From NCBI GenBank assembly GCA_964570285.1, contig CAZMXP010000068.1, forward strand, positions 1-23,482: 23,482 nucleotides of DNA. Reading direction: 5' to 3'. This DNA is from CAZMXP01 sp964570285 (GTDB taxonomy: Bacteria > Planctomycetota > PLA2). The notes under the pieces are model-generated. The model searched no databases. It had not been told where the DNA came from and worked only from the letters and a program-made list of their open reading frames with translations. Of the stretch, positions 7,996-15,804 are shown one piece after another. The position numbers were made by a program, and so were the translations under genes. Numbering within the stretch: position 1 is the first letter of the stretch; the number at the start of each line of letters is the position of its first letter.

Positions 7996-9341
7996 TGCCG
8001 GCCACCACGATTCGCCCGAAGGAGCGTGATGCTGTTCTGCAATCGCTCCGCGCCGGCGTAGTCCCGCGCCAAGGACAACACCTGATCCAGGTGGGGCGCG
8101 CCGGCGAGGTGAAGGCACTCCTCTCCGACATCGAGCGCGTGGGCGACGGGGGCTCGTGCTTCCGACTCGTCATCGGCGAGTACGGTGCCGGGAAGACCTT
8201 CTTCCTTCACCTGATTCGATCCATCGCACTGGAACGAAAACTCGTCACCGTTCACGCGGATCTTGCTCCGGATCGCAGATTGCACGCGAGCGGGGGACAG
8301 GCGCGTTCGCTCTACAGCGAGTTGACACGCAACCTTTCCACGCGGGCGAAGCCGGACGGGGGGGCCCTGCCGAGCGTCGTCGAGAAGTTCGTGTCCGGCG
8401 CGCTTCAGGAGGCGGCCACTCGCGGCGTTCCGGGATCGAAAGTGATCCACGAGCGGATGGCGTGCCTCCATGAGATGGTAGGAGGCTACGATTTCGCCCA
8501 GGTTGTGCACGCGTACTGGAGGGGGCACGAGGACGCGAACGAGCAGATCAAGATGGACGCGGTCCGTTGGCTTCGGGGGGAATTCTCGACCAAGACCGAA
8601 GCCCGGGCTGCGCTCGGCGTCCGGACCATCATCGACGACGCGAGCGTGTACGACGCGCTCAAGCTGCTCGCGCGGTTCCTGCGCCTCGCCGGCTACGGCG
8701 GCCTGCTCGCGTGCCTCGACGAGATGGTCAACATCTACAAGCTCGCGAACACACAGGCGCGGAGCTCGAACTACGAACAGATCCTCCGGATGCTCAACGA
8801 CTCGATGCAGGGGACCGCCGTGGGGTTGGGACTCTTGCTCGGGGGAACCCCGGAGTTCCTTCTCGACCCGCGCAAGGGGCTTTACAGCTACGAAGCGCTG
8901 AAGAGCCGCCTCGCAGAGAACAGTTTCGCAGCGAAGGGCCTGATCGACCTCACCGGACCTACGATTCGCCTCACGAGCTTGGCACCCGAGGATCTCTACG
9001 TGCTGCTCTCGCGTGTGCGACACGTCCACGCGGGAGGCGATCCGCAGCGCTACGCGATTCCCGACGAGGCGCTTCAGGCTTTCATGTCGCACTGCTCGCA
9101 GCGGATCGGGGACGCGTATTTTCGGACGCCGCGCACTACGCTGAAGCACTTCGTGGACCTCCTCGCCGTTCTGGAGCAGAACCCGGGCGCCTCGTGGCAG
9201 GAGCAGCTCGGCCACGTCGAGATTGCGACAGAGTCGAACCCCGACCTAGCCCCGCTGGACGCGGATGAGGTCAGTGAGGCCGGCCCCCCCGCAAAGGCCG
9301 GCTCTGGTGATGACGAACTCTCCTCCTTCCGGCTCGGCTGA
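7995..9341 (+). CDS. sngB: BrxD-like (DUF2791) P-loop ATPase, SngB-like component of Shango
   Basis: A 448-residue ATPase of the BREX ATP-binding family (DUF2791). Walker A is GEYGAGKT (61-68) followed by FFLHLIRSIA, and Walker B is LACLDEM with Asp242-Glu243. The opening RDAVLQSLRAGVVPRQGQHLIQVGR is typical of the family. The ATG at 7995 shares bases with the sngA stop (TGATG), so translation is coupled; a GTG one codon upstream is also possible. The last 32 bases overlap sngC. In related systems this ATPase partners an Lhr-like helicase, which is the next gene. It probably uses ATP to assemble or load the complex on DNA; that role is inferred. Confidence 0.83.
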   Translation: MPATTIRPKERDAVLQSLRAGVVPRQGQHLIQVGRAGEVKALLSDIERVGDGGSCFRLVIGEYGAGKTFFLHLIRSIALERKLVTVHADLAPDRRLHASGGQARSLYSELTRNLSTRAKPDGGALPSVVEKFVSGALQEAATRGVPGSKVIHERMACLHEMVGGYDFAQVVHAYWRGHEDANEQIKMDAVRWLRGEFSTKTEARAALGVRTIIDDASVYDALKLLARFLRLAGYGGLLACLDEMVNIYKLANTQARSSNYEQILRMLNDSMQGTAVGLGLLLGGTPEFLLDPRKGLYSYEALKSRLAENSFAAKGLIDLTGPTIRLTSLAPEDLYVLLSRVRHVHAGGDPQRYAIPDEALQAFMSHCSQRIGDAYFRTPRTTLKHFVDLLAVLEQNPGASWQEQLGHVEIATESNPDLAPLDADEVSEAGPPAKAGSGDDELSSFRLG

Positions 9342-11535
9342 CCCGGAACGGGATCGTACGTCGACAGCGTTCGGCCTTCTGCACGAGCGGGTCAGGCGCT
9401 GGATCTGGGAGCAGGGATGGGCTCAGCTTCACGATATCCAAGAGCGCTCCATCCCCGTGATCATCGAGGGTACACGCGACGTGATCCTCGCAGCGGCGAC
9501 GGCGGGAGGCAAGACGGAGGCGGCATTCCTGCCGATCTGTTCGCGGCTCGTCGACGCGTCGGGAGGCTCCATCCGCGCGCTCTATATCGGCCCGCTTCGC
9601 GCCCTCATCAACGACCAGTTCCGGAGGCTGGAGCTCCTTTGCCGCGACCTTCACATCCCAGTGCATCGTTGGCACGGCGATGTGCCGCAGGGCAGGAAGA
9701 GGGAGGTAATCAAGCAACCCAGCGGGATTCTTCTGATCACTCCCGAATCGCTCGAGGCTCTGTTTGTGCTTCGCGGTCCCCAAGTCCAAGGCATGTTTGC
9801 CAGCCTCGACCACATCGTTGTCGACGAGATTCACGCCTATCCCGGCAGCGAACGCGGGAGGCAGCTCCAGAGCCTGATGCATCGTCTTGAACTCGCCCTA
9901 CGGCGGCGGGTGCCCCGCATCGGCCTTTCCGCCACGCTCGGCGACATGGCCCTCGCGAAGTCGTTCCTGCGGCCTCAAGGGGGAGAGCGCGTCGAGGTTC
10001 TCGTCTCCCGCGCGGAGGGCCAGGAACTCCGGCTCGTCCTGAAGGGATATCGAGAGGTGCCCGAGCCCGATTCGGGCGAGCGGGTGGTCCAGGAGCCGCA
10101 CGCACTCGCCAAGTTCGCAATCGCGGCGTCCCTCTACGATGCATTGAGGGGCGACCACAACCTCGTCTTCGCAAACTCCCGCGGCAAGGTGGAGTGGTAC
10201 GCCGACCAACTGAGGCACCGGAGCGAGCAGGCGCGCGTGCCAAACGAGTTCTTCCCACACCACGGCAGCCTTGCTCGCGAGCTTCGCGAGGTGGTGGAGG
10301 GGCGCCTGAAGGACGGGACGGTCCCTACGACCGTCGTCTGCACCAGCACGCTCGAGATGGGTATCGACATCGGCGCGGTCAAGTGCATCGCGCAGGTAGG
10401 CGTTCCCCCCAGCGTCGCAAGCCTCCGTCAGCGGCTTGGACGCTCGGGGCGGCGCCCCGGCGATCCCGCGATTCTGCGTGCCTACGTCATCGAGCCCGCA
10501 GTCGATCAGGACACGTTGCCGCAGCACTCCATTCGCAGGAATCTGGTGGAGACGATAGCAATGGTGCGGCTTCTGCTCCAGGGGTGGTGTGAGCCACCGC
10601 ACGCCGGGGCTTTCCATCTGTCGACACTCGTCCAGCAGATCCTGTCCGTGATCGCGCAGCACGGCGGTGTTGCGGCTGCCGACGCTTGGCGCGCGCTCTG
10701 CGAAAGCGGTCCCTTCGCGTCGACCGACAAGCGCATGTTCGCCGCGGTGCTGAGGAGCCTAGGTCAACGGGACGTCCTCACGCAGTTGGGTGACGGATCG
10801 CTTACGCTAGGCCTTGCAGGCGAGAAGGTGGTGGGCCACTACACCTTCTATGCGGCGTTCCAGACGCCGGAAGAGTGGACCCTGGTAGGGCCGGAGGGCG
10901 CGCTCGGCGCAATGCCGATCGGACAGTTGATCACGGAGGGCGACTACATCATCTTTGCGGGGCGCCGCTGGAAGATCAGGTCACTCGACGAAGAGCGGCA
11001 TGTTGCGCATGTGGTCCCGAGCGGAGCCGGCAGGGAGCCGCCGTTCGACGGGTCTGGCGCGATGGTGCACCAGCGCGTTCGGGAGGAGATGTATGCCGTC
11101 TATGTGGGTGAAGAGGTCCCCGCGTTTCTCGATCCGGAGGCACGATCCCTCCTGGCAGAGGGGCGCGAGTGGTTCCGCCGGCTTGAGCTGGACAAGCGTA
11201 TGGTGATCGAACACGGCGGGGGAACGATTGTCTTCCCGTGGACCGGCGACGCGGCGGCTTTGACGCTGCGCCTCATCGCGACCGCTGCTGGATTCGATTG
11301 CTACGAGGATGGCGTGTCCCTCACGCTGCGTGGCACTGCCCCCGATGAGTTCGTCGCGCGAATGCGCGAGGTGTGCAGGGCCGGATTGCCCGAGCCCCGC
11401 GAACTGGCCGCAGGAATGGAGAACCTCGTGCGGGAGAAGCACGACCGGTACCTCTCAGACGAGCTCCTACTCGAAGACGCGGCGGCGAAGTGCCTCGATA
11501 CGCGGGGGGCAAGACTAGTGCTTGAGCGCATGTGA
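9310..11535 (+). CDS. sngC: Lhr-like superfamily 2 DEAD/DEAH helicase, SngC-like component of Shango
   Basis: A 741-residue helicase with all core motifs visible: Q-motif-like LHDIQERSIP near the N terminus, Walker A AGGKT (Lys68), motif Ia GPLRALINDQF, motif II DEIH (172-175), motif III SAT (207-209), motif V STLEMGIDIG and motif VI QRLGRSGRR (374-382). Residues about 400-741 form a C-terminal region like that of BrxHI/Lhr-type helicases, with WTLVGPEGALGAM and FAGRRWKI. The ATG at 9310 gives a 32-base overlap with sngB and is preferred over the upstream GTG, because the extra residues are low-complexity. Lhr-type enzymes translocate 3' to 5' on single-stranded DNA. It is the last gene of the operon and converges with the integrase gene. 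Confidence 0.86.
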   Translation: MTNSPPSGSADPERDRTSTAFGLLHERVRRWIWEQGWAQLHDIQERSIPVIIEGTRDVILAAATAGGKTEAAFLPICSRLVDASGGSIRALYIGPLRALINDQFRRLELLCRDLHIPVHRWHGDVPQGRKREVIKQPSGILLITPESLEALFVLRGPQVQGMFASLDHIVVDEIHAYPGSERGRQLQSLMHRLELALRRRVPRIGLSATLGDMALAKSFLRPQGGERVEVLVSRAEGQELRLVLKGYREVPEPDSGERVVQEPHALAKFAIAASLYDALRGDHNLVFANSRGKVEWYADQLRHRSEQARVPNEFFPHHGSLARELREVVEGRLKDGTVPTTVVCTSTLEMGIDIGAVKCIAQVGVPPSVASLRQRLGRSGRRPGDPAILRAYVIEPAVDQDTLPQHSIRRNLVETIAMVRLLLQGWCEPPHAGAFHLSTLVQQILSVIAQHGGVAAADAWRALCESGPFASTDKRMFAAVLRSLGQRDVLTQLGDGSLTLGLAGEKVVGHYTFYAAFQTPEEWTLVGPEGALGAMPIGQLITEGDYIIFAGRRWKIRSLDEERHVAHVVPSGAGREPPFDGSGAMVHQRVREEMYAVYVGEEVPAFLDPEARSLLAEGREWFRRLELDKRMVIEHGGGTIVFPWTGDAAALTLRLIATAAGFDCYEDGVSLTLRGTAPDEFVARMREVCRAGLPEPRELAAGMENLVREKHDRYLSDELLLEDAAAKCLDTRGARLVLERM

Positions 11536-11537
11536 CT

Positions 11538-11556
11538 CCGGTGCCGCCAACACCGG
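11538..11556 (+). terminator. Short hairpin between convergent sngC and integrase genes
   Basis: A perfect 6-bp stem (CCGGTG at 11538-11543, CACCGG at 11551-11556) with a 7-base loop begins just after the sngC stop. It lacks a T-run. It lies in the 58-bp gap between converging genes, so a weak bidirectional terminator is possible. Confidence 0.25.
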
Positions 11557-11593
11557 CTCCTGCGCAAGGGACCAAGCCGCCCCCGCCGCCCCC

Positions 11594-12868
11594 TCACATC
11601 CCCGCAGGCGAACCGCCCGCGAAGTCGAGCGCCTCGACCCCCTTCCGCGCCCGCTCGCCGACCGCGCGGACGTAGCGCTCCGTCGTCGTGTAGCTCGCGT
11701 GCCCTAACAGCGCCTGCAGGTCCGCGGGCGAGCCCTCGCCGAGGAACAAGGTCGCAAACGTGTGCCGGCACGAGTACAGGCTCAGGCCCCGGCGCTCGGC
11801 GAGGCCGGCCTTCACCACCGCCTTCCGCCACGCGTTGCGGTGGTCGTAGAGGGTGCCGCCGCGCGTCGGGAGGAAGACGAGCTCGTCGTCGGGGACGCGG
11901 CGCGACTCCGAGCGGCGGTCCTTCATCGCGCGCAGTTCCGCCGCGAGGCGGGGGTGCATCGGGACCGTGCCGCCCATCTGGACCTTCGAGCGGAAGACGG
12001 TGATCGTCGCGGATTCGAAGGAGATGTCGCCCCAGCGCAGGTTGCGGAGCTCGTTGGGCCGCTGGCCCGTCAGGAGCGCCGCGAGGAGGAACGGCCTGAG
12101 GTGATGGTTGGCGCAATCGACGAGGCGCGCGGCCTCGGACGGGCCGAGGATGGCGCGCGCGCGGACCGGCTCCTTCGCGCGGCGGATGCGGGCGGCGGGG
12201 TTGCGCGCGAGCTGGCCGAGGTGGACCAGCCGGTTGAGGGCGGCGGCGATGAGGCTCGTGTCGCGGTTGATCGAGCCCGCGGCGACGGTGCCGCCCTTGA
12301 CGGCGCGGATCTCGTTGGGGTCGGTGCGCTTCGCGCCGCGGCGGCGGATGGGCTGCCAGCGGCGTTTGCGCCTCCACGCGGCGAACTGTTCGAGGTCGCC
12401 TCTCTGGAGCGTGGCGACGGCGCGGCCCGCGAGGGGCGAGGCGGCGATGGCGCTGCGGCTCGTGACGTAGCGGGCGATGCCGCGCTGGCTGCCGCCCCCG
12501 GCGCGCTTGTGGTCGATGTACTGGTCGACCGACTGCAGCAGCGTGAGGTCGCAGGGGGGCTCTGCCTCCGCCGCGGGCGGCGTGCCGCCGAGCATGATCT
12601 CCTTCTCGATCTCGGCGAGGAAGGCCTCGGCCTGTTCGCGCGTCTCGAAGCTGCGCGTGATGAAGCCGACGCGGCCGTTGCCGTTGCGGCGCTTGGTCGG
12701 GTCGCTGTATCTCGCGAGCCAACCCCGCGCGGCCTGCGGCCTTCGGAAGATGGAGCCGAATCGGCGGCGGCGCGCGCGCCGTCTCGGCCTGCGTATCGCG
12801 GTTTCCATGACCCCACATGAGCCACGGACTCCGGGAGCATCAAGGCGTAACTTGCGTGCTAGCATCAT
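11594..12868 (-). CDS. Tyrosine recombinase / phage-type integrase
   Basis: A 424-residue integrase at the left end of the element. After a very Arg-rich N terminus (about 25-45) come an arm-binding-like domain (about 45-100), a SAM-like core-binding domain (about 108-228, VDQYIDHKRAGGGSQRGIARYV) and the catalytic domain. The catalytic residues are Arg270 (LLTGQRPNEL), Lys295 (RSKVQ), Arg368 (YSCRHTFA), His390 (LLGH) and the nucleophile Tyr399 (TTERYVRA). Tyr365 stands where most integrases have His in H-x-x-R, a substitution seen in many phage integrases. The ATG at 12868 lies one base after the stop of the upstream HTH gene; starts at 12865 or 12808 are also possible. It would integrate or excise the element by site-specific recombination. 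No attachment repeat is identifiable within the window. Confidence 0.92.
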   Translation of the reverse strand: MMLARKLRLDAPGVRGSCGVMETAIRRPRRRARRRRFGSIFRRPQAARGWLARYSDPTKRRNGNGRVGFITRSFETREQAEAFLAEIEKEIMLGGTPPAAEAEPPCDLTLLQSVDQYIDHKRAGGGSQRGIARYVTSRSAIAASPLAGRAVATLQRGDLEQFAAWRRKRRWQPIRRRGAKRTDPNEIRAVKGGTVAAGSINRDTSLIAAALNRLVHLGQLARNPAARIRRAKEPVRARAILGPSEAARLVDCANHHLRPFLLAALLTGQRPNELRNLRWGDISFESATITVFRSKVQMGGTVPMHPRLAAELRAMKDRRSESRRVPDDELVFLPTRGGTLYDHRNAWRKAVVKAGLAERRGLSLYSCRHTFATLFLGEGSPADLQALLGHASYTTTERYVRAVGERARKGVEALDFAGGSPAGM

Positions 12869-12869
12869 G

Positions 12870-13151
12870 TTAGGTCGTCACCGCCCCGAGTCCACGCACC
12901 CTTGCCGCGATGGCGTCGGCGTCGGGCACCACGGGGCGTAGGCGCGCCTCCACGCGCGCCGTGTCGAGGTAGGCCACCAGGTCCCCCCGCGCCACAAGCA
13001 CGCGCCCACCGCGGCGTCCGGGCGCCACGACGCGGTAGTGCGGGATGGCCCCGCGCCTCAGCAGGGCGTAGAGCGTCGCGCGGCCCACCGGCACCAGCGC
13101 CAGCGCCTCGCGCATGGTCAGCAGATCGCCGGGCTTCAGAGCCTCGCTCAC
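12870..13151 (-). CDS. Excisionase-like helix-turn-helix protein
   Basis: A 93-residue protein from a GTG at 13151 that overlaps the previous stop by GTGA. The segment LLTMREALALVPVGRATLYALLRRGAIPHYRV (about 10-41) is a MerR/excisionase-type winged helix-turn-helix: the recognition helix VGRATLYALLRRG is followed by a wing containing GGRVLVARGDLVAYLD. Such proteins bind attachment-site DNA and steer integrase towards excision, or repress early promoters. Placement directly before the integrase gene, with only one base between them, fits a recombination directionality factor. The direct role is inferred from family and position. Confidence 0.75.
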   Translation of the reverse strand: MSEALKPGDLLTMREALALVPVGRATLYALLRRGAIPHYRVVAPGRRGGRVLVARGDLVAYLDTARVEARLRPVVPDADAIAARVRGLGAVTT

Positions 13152-13336
13152 CGCGACGCCCCCCTCCCGGCCCGCAGCGTGGCGGCCACCTCGCGGCGCT
13201 TCCGCGCGAGCTCGTGCAGAATCGCGGCGTCGAAGAGAAGAGACTTCGGCCCGGCGAGCTCGATCCTGCCGCGACGGTCGGTGCGGAGGCTGCCGCCGCG
13301 AGCGCTGACGAGGGCCACGAGGTCGAGGGCGGTCAT
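13148..13336 (-). CDS. Small TubC-docking-like protein
   Basis: A 62-residue protein from the ATG at 13336, which overlaps the upstream stop (ATGA). The sequence MTALDLVALVSARGGSLRTD, then RIELAGPKSLLFDAAILHELARKRREVAATLR, matches the pattern of TubC N-terminal docking folds: helix, beta-hairpin containing a glycine turn, then two helices ending in a Lys/Arg-rich stretch. The fold is known from docking between large synthases, but small stand-alone copies are common in phage and plasmid replication operons, where the role is unknown. A longer start at 13429 is less likely because it would overlap the upstream small gene and adds Pro/Ala-rich sequence. Confidence 0.6.
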   Translation of the reverse strand: MTALDLVALVSARGGSLRTDRRGRIELAGPKSLLFDAAILHELARKRREVAATLRAGRGASR

Positions 13337-13470
13337 GAGCGCCTCCGCTGGAGTCGGCGGCGACGGCGGAGAGCGGATCGCCACGCGCGCAACACAAGGT
13401 TGATGACCAGCCGCTCCACCTTCGGGCACCGACGGCGGCGCGACGCCTTGCGCATCTTCGGGGAACGCAT
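13333..13470 (-). CDS. Arg-rich 45-residue peptide
   Basis: A 45-residue ORF tightly stitched between two genes. Its ATG (13470) overlaps the previous stop as TGATG, and its stop overlaps the next ATG as ATGA. The peptide is extremely basic, with an Arg run near residues 11-14 and another at 35-39, around a short hydrophobic centre (VERLVINLVLRAW). A nucleic-acid-binding peptide is possible. The coupling at both ends is the main support; alternatively it may be an accidental spacer. I do not recognise a family. Confidence 0.45.
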   Translation of the reverse strand: MRSPKMRKASRRRRCPKVERLVINLVLRAWRSALRRRRRLQRRRS

Positions 13471-13967
13471 CACCGCGCCCCCCGATCCGGCGGCCAGAGG
13501 ATCTCCCCCGGCTTCGCGGGGCCGAACGCGTCGTCCCAGTCGCCCGGACGCGACCTCGTCGAGAAGCCCATCGCCTTCGCCTCGGCCCCCGTCCAGGCGG
13601 ACACGGGCTTGCGGAGGAACGCGTCCAGTTCCTTCTCGCGCCCGTGTAGCGAGCGGTAGAGGACCTCCACCCCGGCGACGATCACGGAGCCGCACTCCGT
13701 CTCCAGAGAGAGCGTGTCGCCGACATGCCGGAACGCGAAGCCGAGATCAGCAAGGCCCGCGACGACGGCGGCGATGGGGCTCGCACGCATGGCGGCGGCC
13801 TCCCGCTCCAGCGCGTCGACCTCGGCAACGACCGCGTCGCGGTTGGCCTTCAGCTCGGCCAGCACCGCCCCGACATCGACGTCTTCCGGGATCGAGTAGC
13901 GGAGGGAGTCGCCCTCAAGCCATAGCCGGACACCCAGATTGGCGAGGCGGACGGTGATCGCGCTCAC
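13470..13967 (-). CDS. Phage hypothetical protein with N-terminal TubC-docking-like domain
   Basis: A 165-residue protein from a GTG at 13967 that overlaps the stop of the primase-helicase gene (GTGA). Residues 1-50 (VRLANLGVRLWLEGDSLRYS, then a helix LAELKANRDAVVAEVDAL) show the same docking-like helix-hairpin-helix arrangement as the 62-residue protein downstream. A second unit (about 55-165) begins AAVVAGLADLGFAFRHVGDTLSLETECG, again with a strand-turn-strand, and ends with DDAFGPAKPGEILWPP. The pattern suggests an internal repeat of a small fold. Function is unknown; its place directly after the replication protein suggests a replication accessory or adaptor. Confidence 0.6.
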   Translation of the reverse strand: MSAITVRLANLGVRLWLEGDSLRYSIPEDVDVGAVLAELKANRDAVVAEVDALEREAAAMRASPIAAVVAGLADLGFAFRHVGDTLSLETECGSVIVAGVEVLYRSLHGREKELDAFLRKPVSAWTGAEAKAMGFSTRSRPGDWDDAFGPAKPGEILWPPDRGAR

Positions 13968-15527
13968 AGCGAGCCCTCCACCGGGCCGCGCCACGCCCTC
14001 TTCGCCTTCTTGACCTCGTCCTTGAACTCCTCGGGGTTCGTCGTCGCGTAGTCGGGACCGACACCCGCTGCGGGCAATAGGCCGCCCATGTCACCCGCAG
14101 AAAACGTCCCTTGCGTCCCCTTCGTCCCCGCCGTCTCCGGGGTCGGCGCGGGCGAAGGCGCCGCCGGGGACGGTTTCATGGGTGCGGGGACGCTCTGCGA
14201 ACGGCAACGCACACTTTCCGTCCCCGCCAATTCCGGCCCGGCGGGCCGATTCCCGGCGTCCGGGGACGGTTGGGACGGTGATTCGTGGGGTATGAGGGCC
14301 GTCTCCTTGATGTGGAGCACCTGCCTCCGAACGCCCTCCAGCTTCACCCGCACGCGCAGCCTCTTCCGAGCGGCGTCCTTGGATGCGAGCAGCCCACGCT
14401 CGTCGATCCGCCTAGCAAGCGTGGCGGCACCGACGGTTACCCCTTCGCCTGCGGGTCCTGCGGCAGCCTGCGCCGCTTTCAGCGCCGCATCGACGTCGAG
14501 GTACACGTCGTCCCCGTCGATCCACCCCACGCGCCGCCCCTCGGGAACCCACTCCCGCCGCTCGGTGTTTCCGCTGCCGAACACCCGCTCGCGCCATCCC
14601 CAGCCCTCCGGCTGCTCCGGGGAATTGCCGTCCGCCCCGGCGAGGTGAGCCTCTCCCGACACGATGGCCGACACCAGCAGCTCCACGAACCGGCGCACGG
14701 GATCGGCAGAGGCGACATGCTTCCCGTGCAGGGCCGCCGCCTCGCCGAGCGCCTCCCACATCTCCGCCATGTGCTTCTCCGCCTCCTCCGCGGTGATCGC
14801 GCCCGCCTCCGTGGCGAAGCGAACGAAAACCTCCCAGCCGGCGAACAGGTTTGCGACGATGGACGCGGTGCGGCGGTGGCGACCGGAGCGGTGCGCGCGG
14901 GCGCGGATCTCCGGGATGCGCCCCCGGTACCACTGCATGACGGCGTCTCCCTCGGCCGCAAGCCAGCGCAGGTATCCGGCGAGCGACGCTGCGGGCAGCC
15001 CCGAGGCCGCCGCCGCCTGAGCGGCGGTCACCTTCTCCCACTCGACGTCGCTCTTGGCCACCTCCAGCACCAGCAGCCTCGCCCTGATCGACGCACCCCT
15101 CGGCACATCCTCTCCCGTCGAGATCGTCAGGCAGCGCGGGGCGCGCGTCATCCGGAGCGTGCCGTCGCCGGCCATGCGCGACCTTCCGGACCTGTTCCCC
15201 TGCGCGCGGAGGAACCGGTCGGCCTCGCGGTGGAGGCGGGCGACGTCGTTGGCCGTACCACCGGGGGCGAAATCGTCCACGACGAGGATCGCGTCCTTGG
15301 CGAAGAAGCCGAGGGACTCCAGCGCGTTCGCGGTGCTCGACCACGAGTGCAGATGCTCACGATCCAGCCCCGGGCCATAGTGCTGCGCGAAAAGGGCGGC
15401 GATCTCCGACTTCCCGACGCCCGTGTCCCCGGAGAGATGGAGCGAGAAGTCGCAGGGCCCGAGCGGCGCGCGGTAGACAGCGCAAAGAAGCGGGCCGGTG
15501 ATCCGCAGCGCCGCCACCCTCAAGGTG

Positions 15528-15535
15528 AGAAAAGA
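15528..15535. repeat. Target-site duplication, left copy (AGAAAAGA)
   Basis: Eight bases identical to 15805-15812, directly abutting the terminal inverted repeat of the inserted element. The sequence is AT-rich within a GC-rich gene, a typical target bias. Confidence 0.85.
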
Positions 15536-15569
15536 GGCTCTCCGATAGTTTCTGTGGGTTAGGTCCGCA

Positions 15570-15581
15570 GGAGCGCCGAAT
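15570..15581 (+). repeat. 12-bp direct repeat inside the MITE, copy 1
   Basis: GGAGCGCCGAAT occurs here and again at 15745-15756, in direct orientation on either side of the central hairpin. Confidence 0.8.
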
Positions 15582-15623
15582 CGGCTCGCCGGAGGCCCGG
15601 AGGTGGGCGGTTCGGGTAGTTCG

Positions 15624-15672
15624 CTCCCTCCTGCCCACCCCCCAGCGGGGGTGAGGGGTGGGCAGGAGGGAG
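15624..15672. repeat. Perfect 18-bp inverted repeat at the centre of the MITE
   Basis: CTCCCTCCTGCCCACCCC (15624-15641) is perfectly complementary to 15655-15672 across a 13-base spacer. The spacer itself can pair C-runs with G-runs. As RNA or single-stranded DNA it would form a very stable hairpin and may stall transcription through the interrupted gene. Confidence 0.9.
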
Positions 15673-15744
15673 GGTTCTGGTTGATCGAAGACGTACGGAT
15701 CCTGACACGACTGCGTCGGGCCGTTCGAGGCCGTCCTCGCAGTC

Positions 15745-15756
15745 GGAGCGCCGAAT
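15745..15756 (+). repeat. 12-bp direct repeat inside the MITE, copy 2
   Basis: Second copy of GGAGCGCCGAAT, identical to 15570-15581. Confidence 0.8.
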
Positions 15757-15804
15757 GCGGCCCCTTCGGCTTCGTCGCGCACCCACGGAAACGTTAGGAG
15801 AGGC

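Larger units (their letters stand above)
15536..15804. mobile_element. 269-bp MITE-like element, ISL3-type ends
   Basis: The left end begins GGCTCTCCGATAGTTTCTGT and the inverted right end begins GCCTCTCCTAACGTTTCCGT; both continue GGGT. Over 24 positions, 19 match. A perfect 8-bp duplication flanks it. The GGCTCT start, imperfect inverted repeats and AT-rich 8-bp target duplication are features known for the ISL3 transposase family. The element encodes no transposase and is too short to do so, so it would move in trans. It is 269 bases long, so with the duplication it adds 277 bases and shifts the frame. Its middle is a strong hairpin (15624-15672) with a 12-bp direct repeat on either side. 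The family name is a recollection-based inference; the insertion itself is read directly. Confidence 0.85.

Noticed and set aside
7602..9215. 537-residue minus-strand frame
   Set aside because: Antisense to sngA and sngB, which have Walker motifs and coupled starts; no domain pattern of its own.
1893..11535. DISARM or BREX as the name for the whole island
   Set aside because: No DrmA/B/C, PglZ, BrxC or PglX-type set is present; the TerB, ATPase and helicase trio fits Shango better.
11301..12818. 505-residue minus-strand frame overlapping integrase and sngC
   Set aside because: Pro/Arg-rich shadow in a different frame from the integrase, running through the end of sngC.
14285..15562. 425-residue plus-strand frame across the helicase half and MITE edge
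   Set aside because: Antisense to a P-loop domain; crosses the left MITE end without any recognisable domain.
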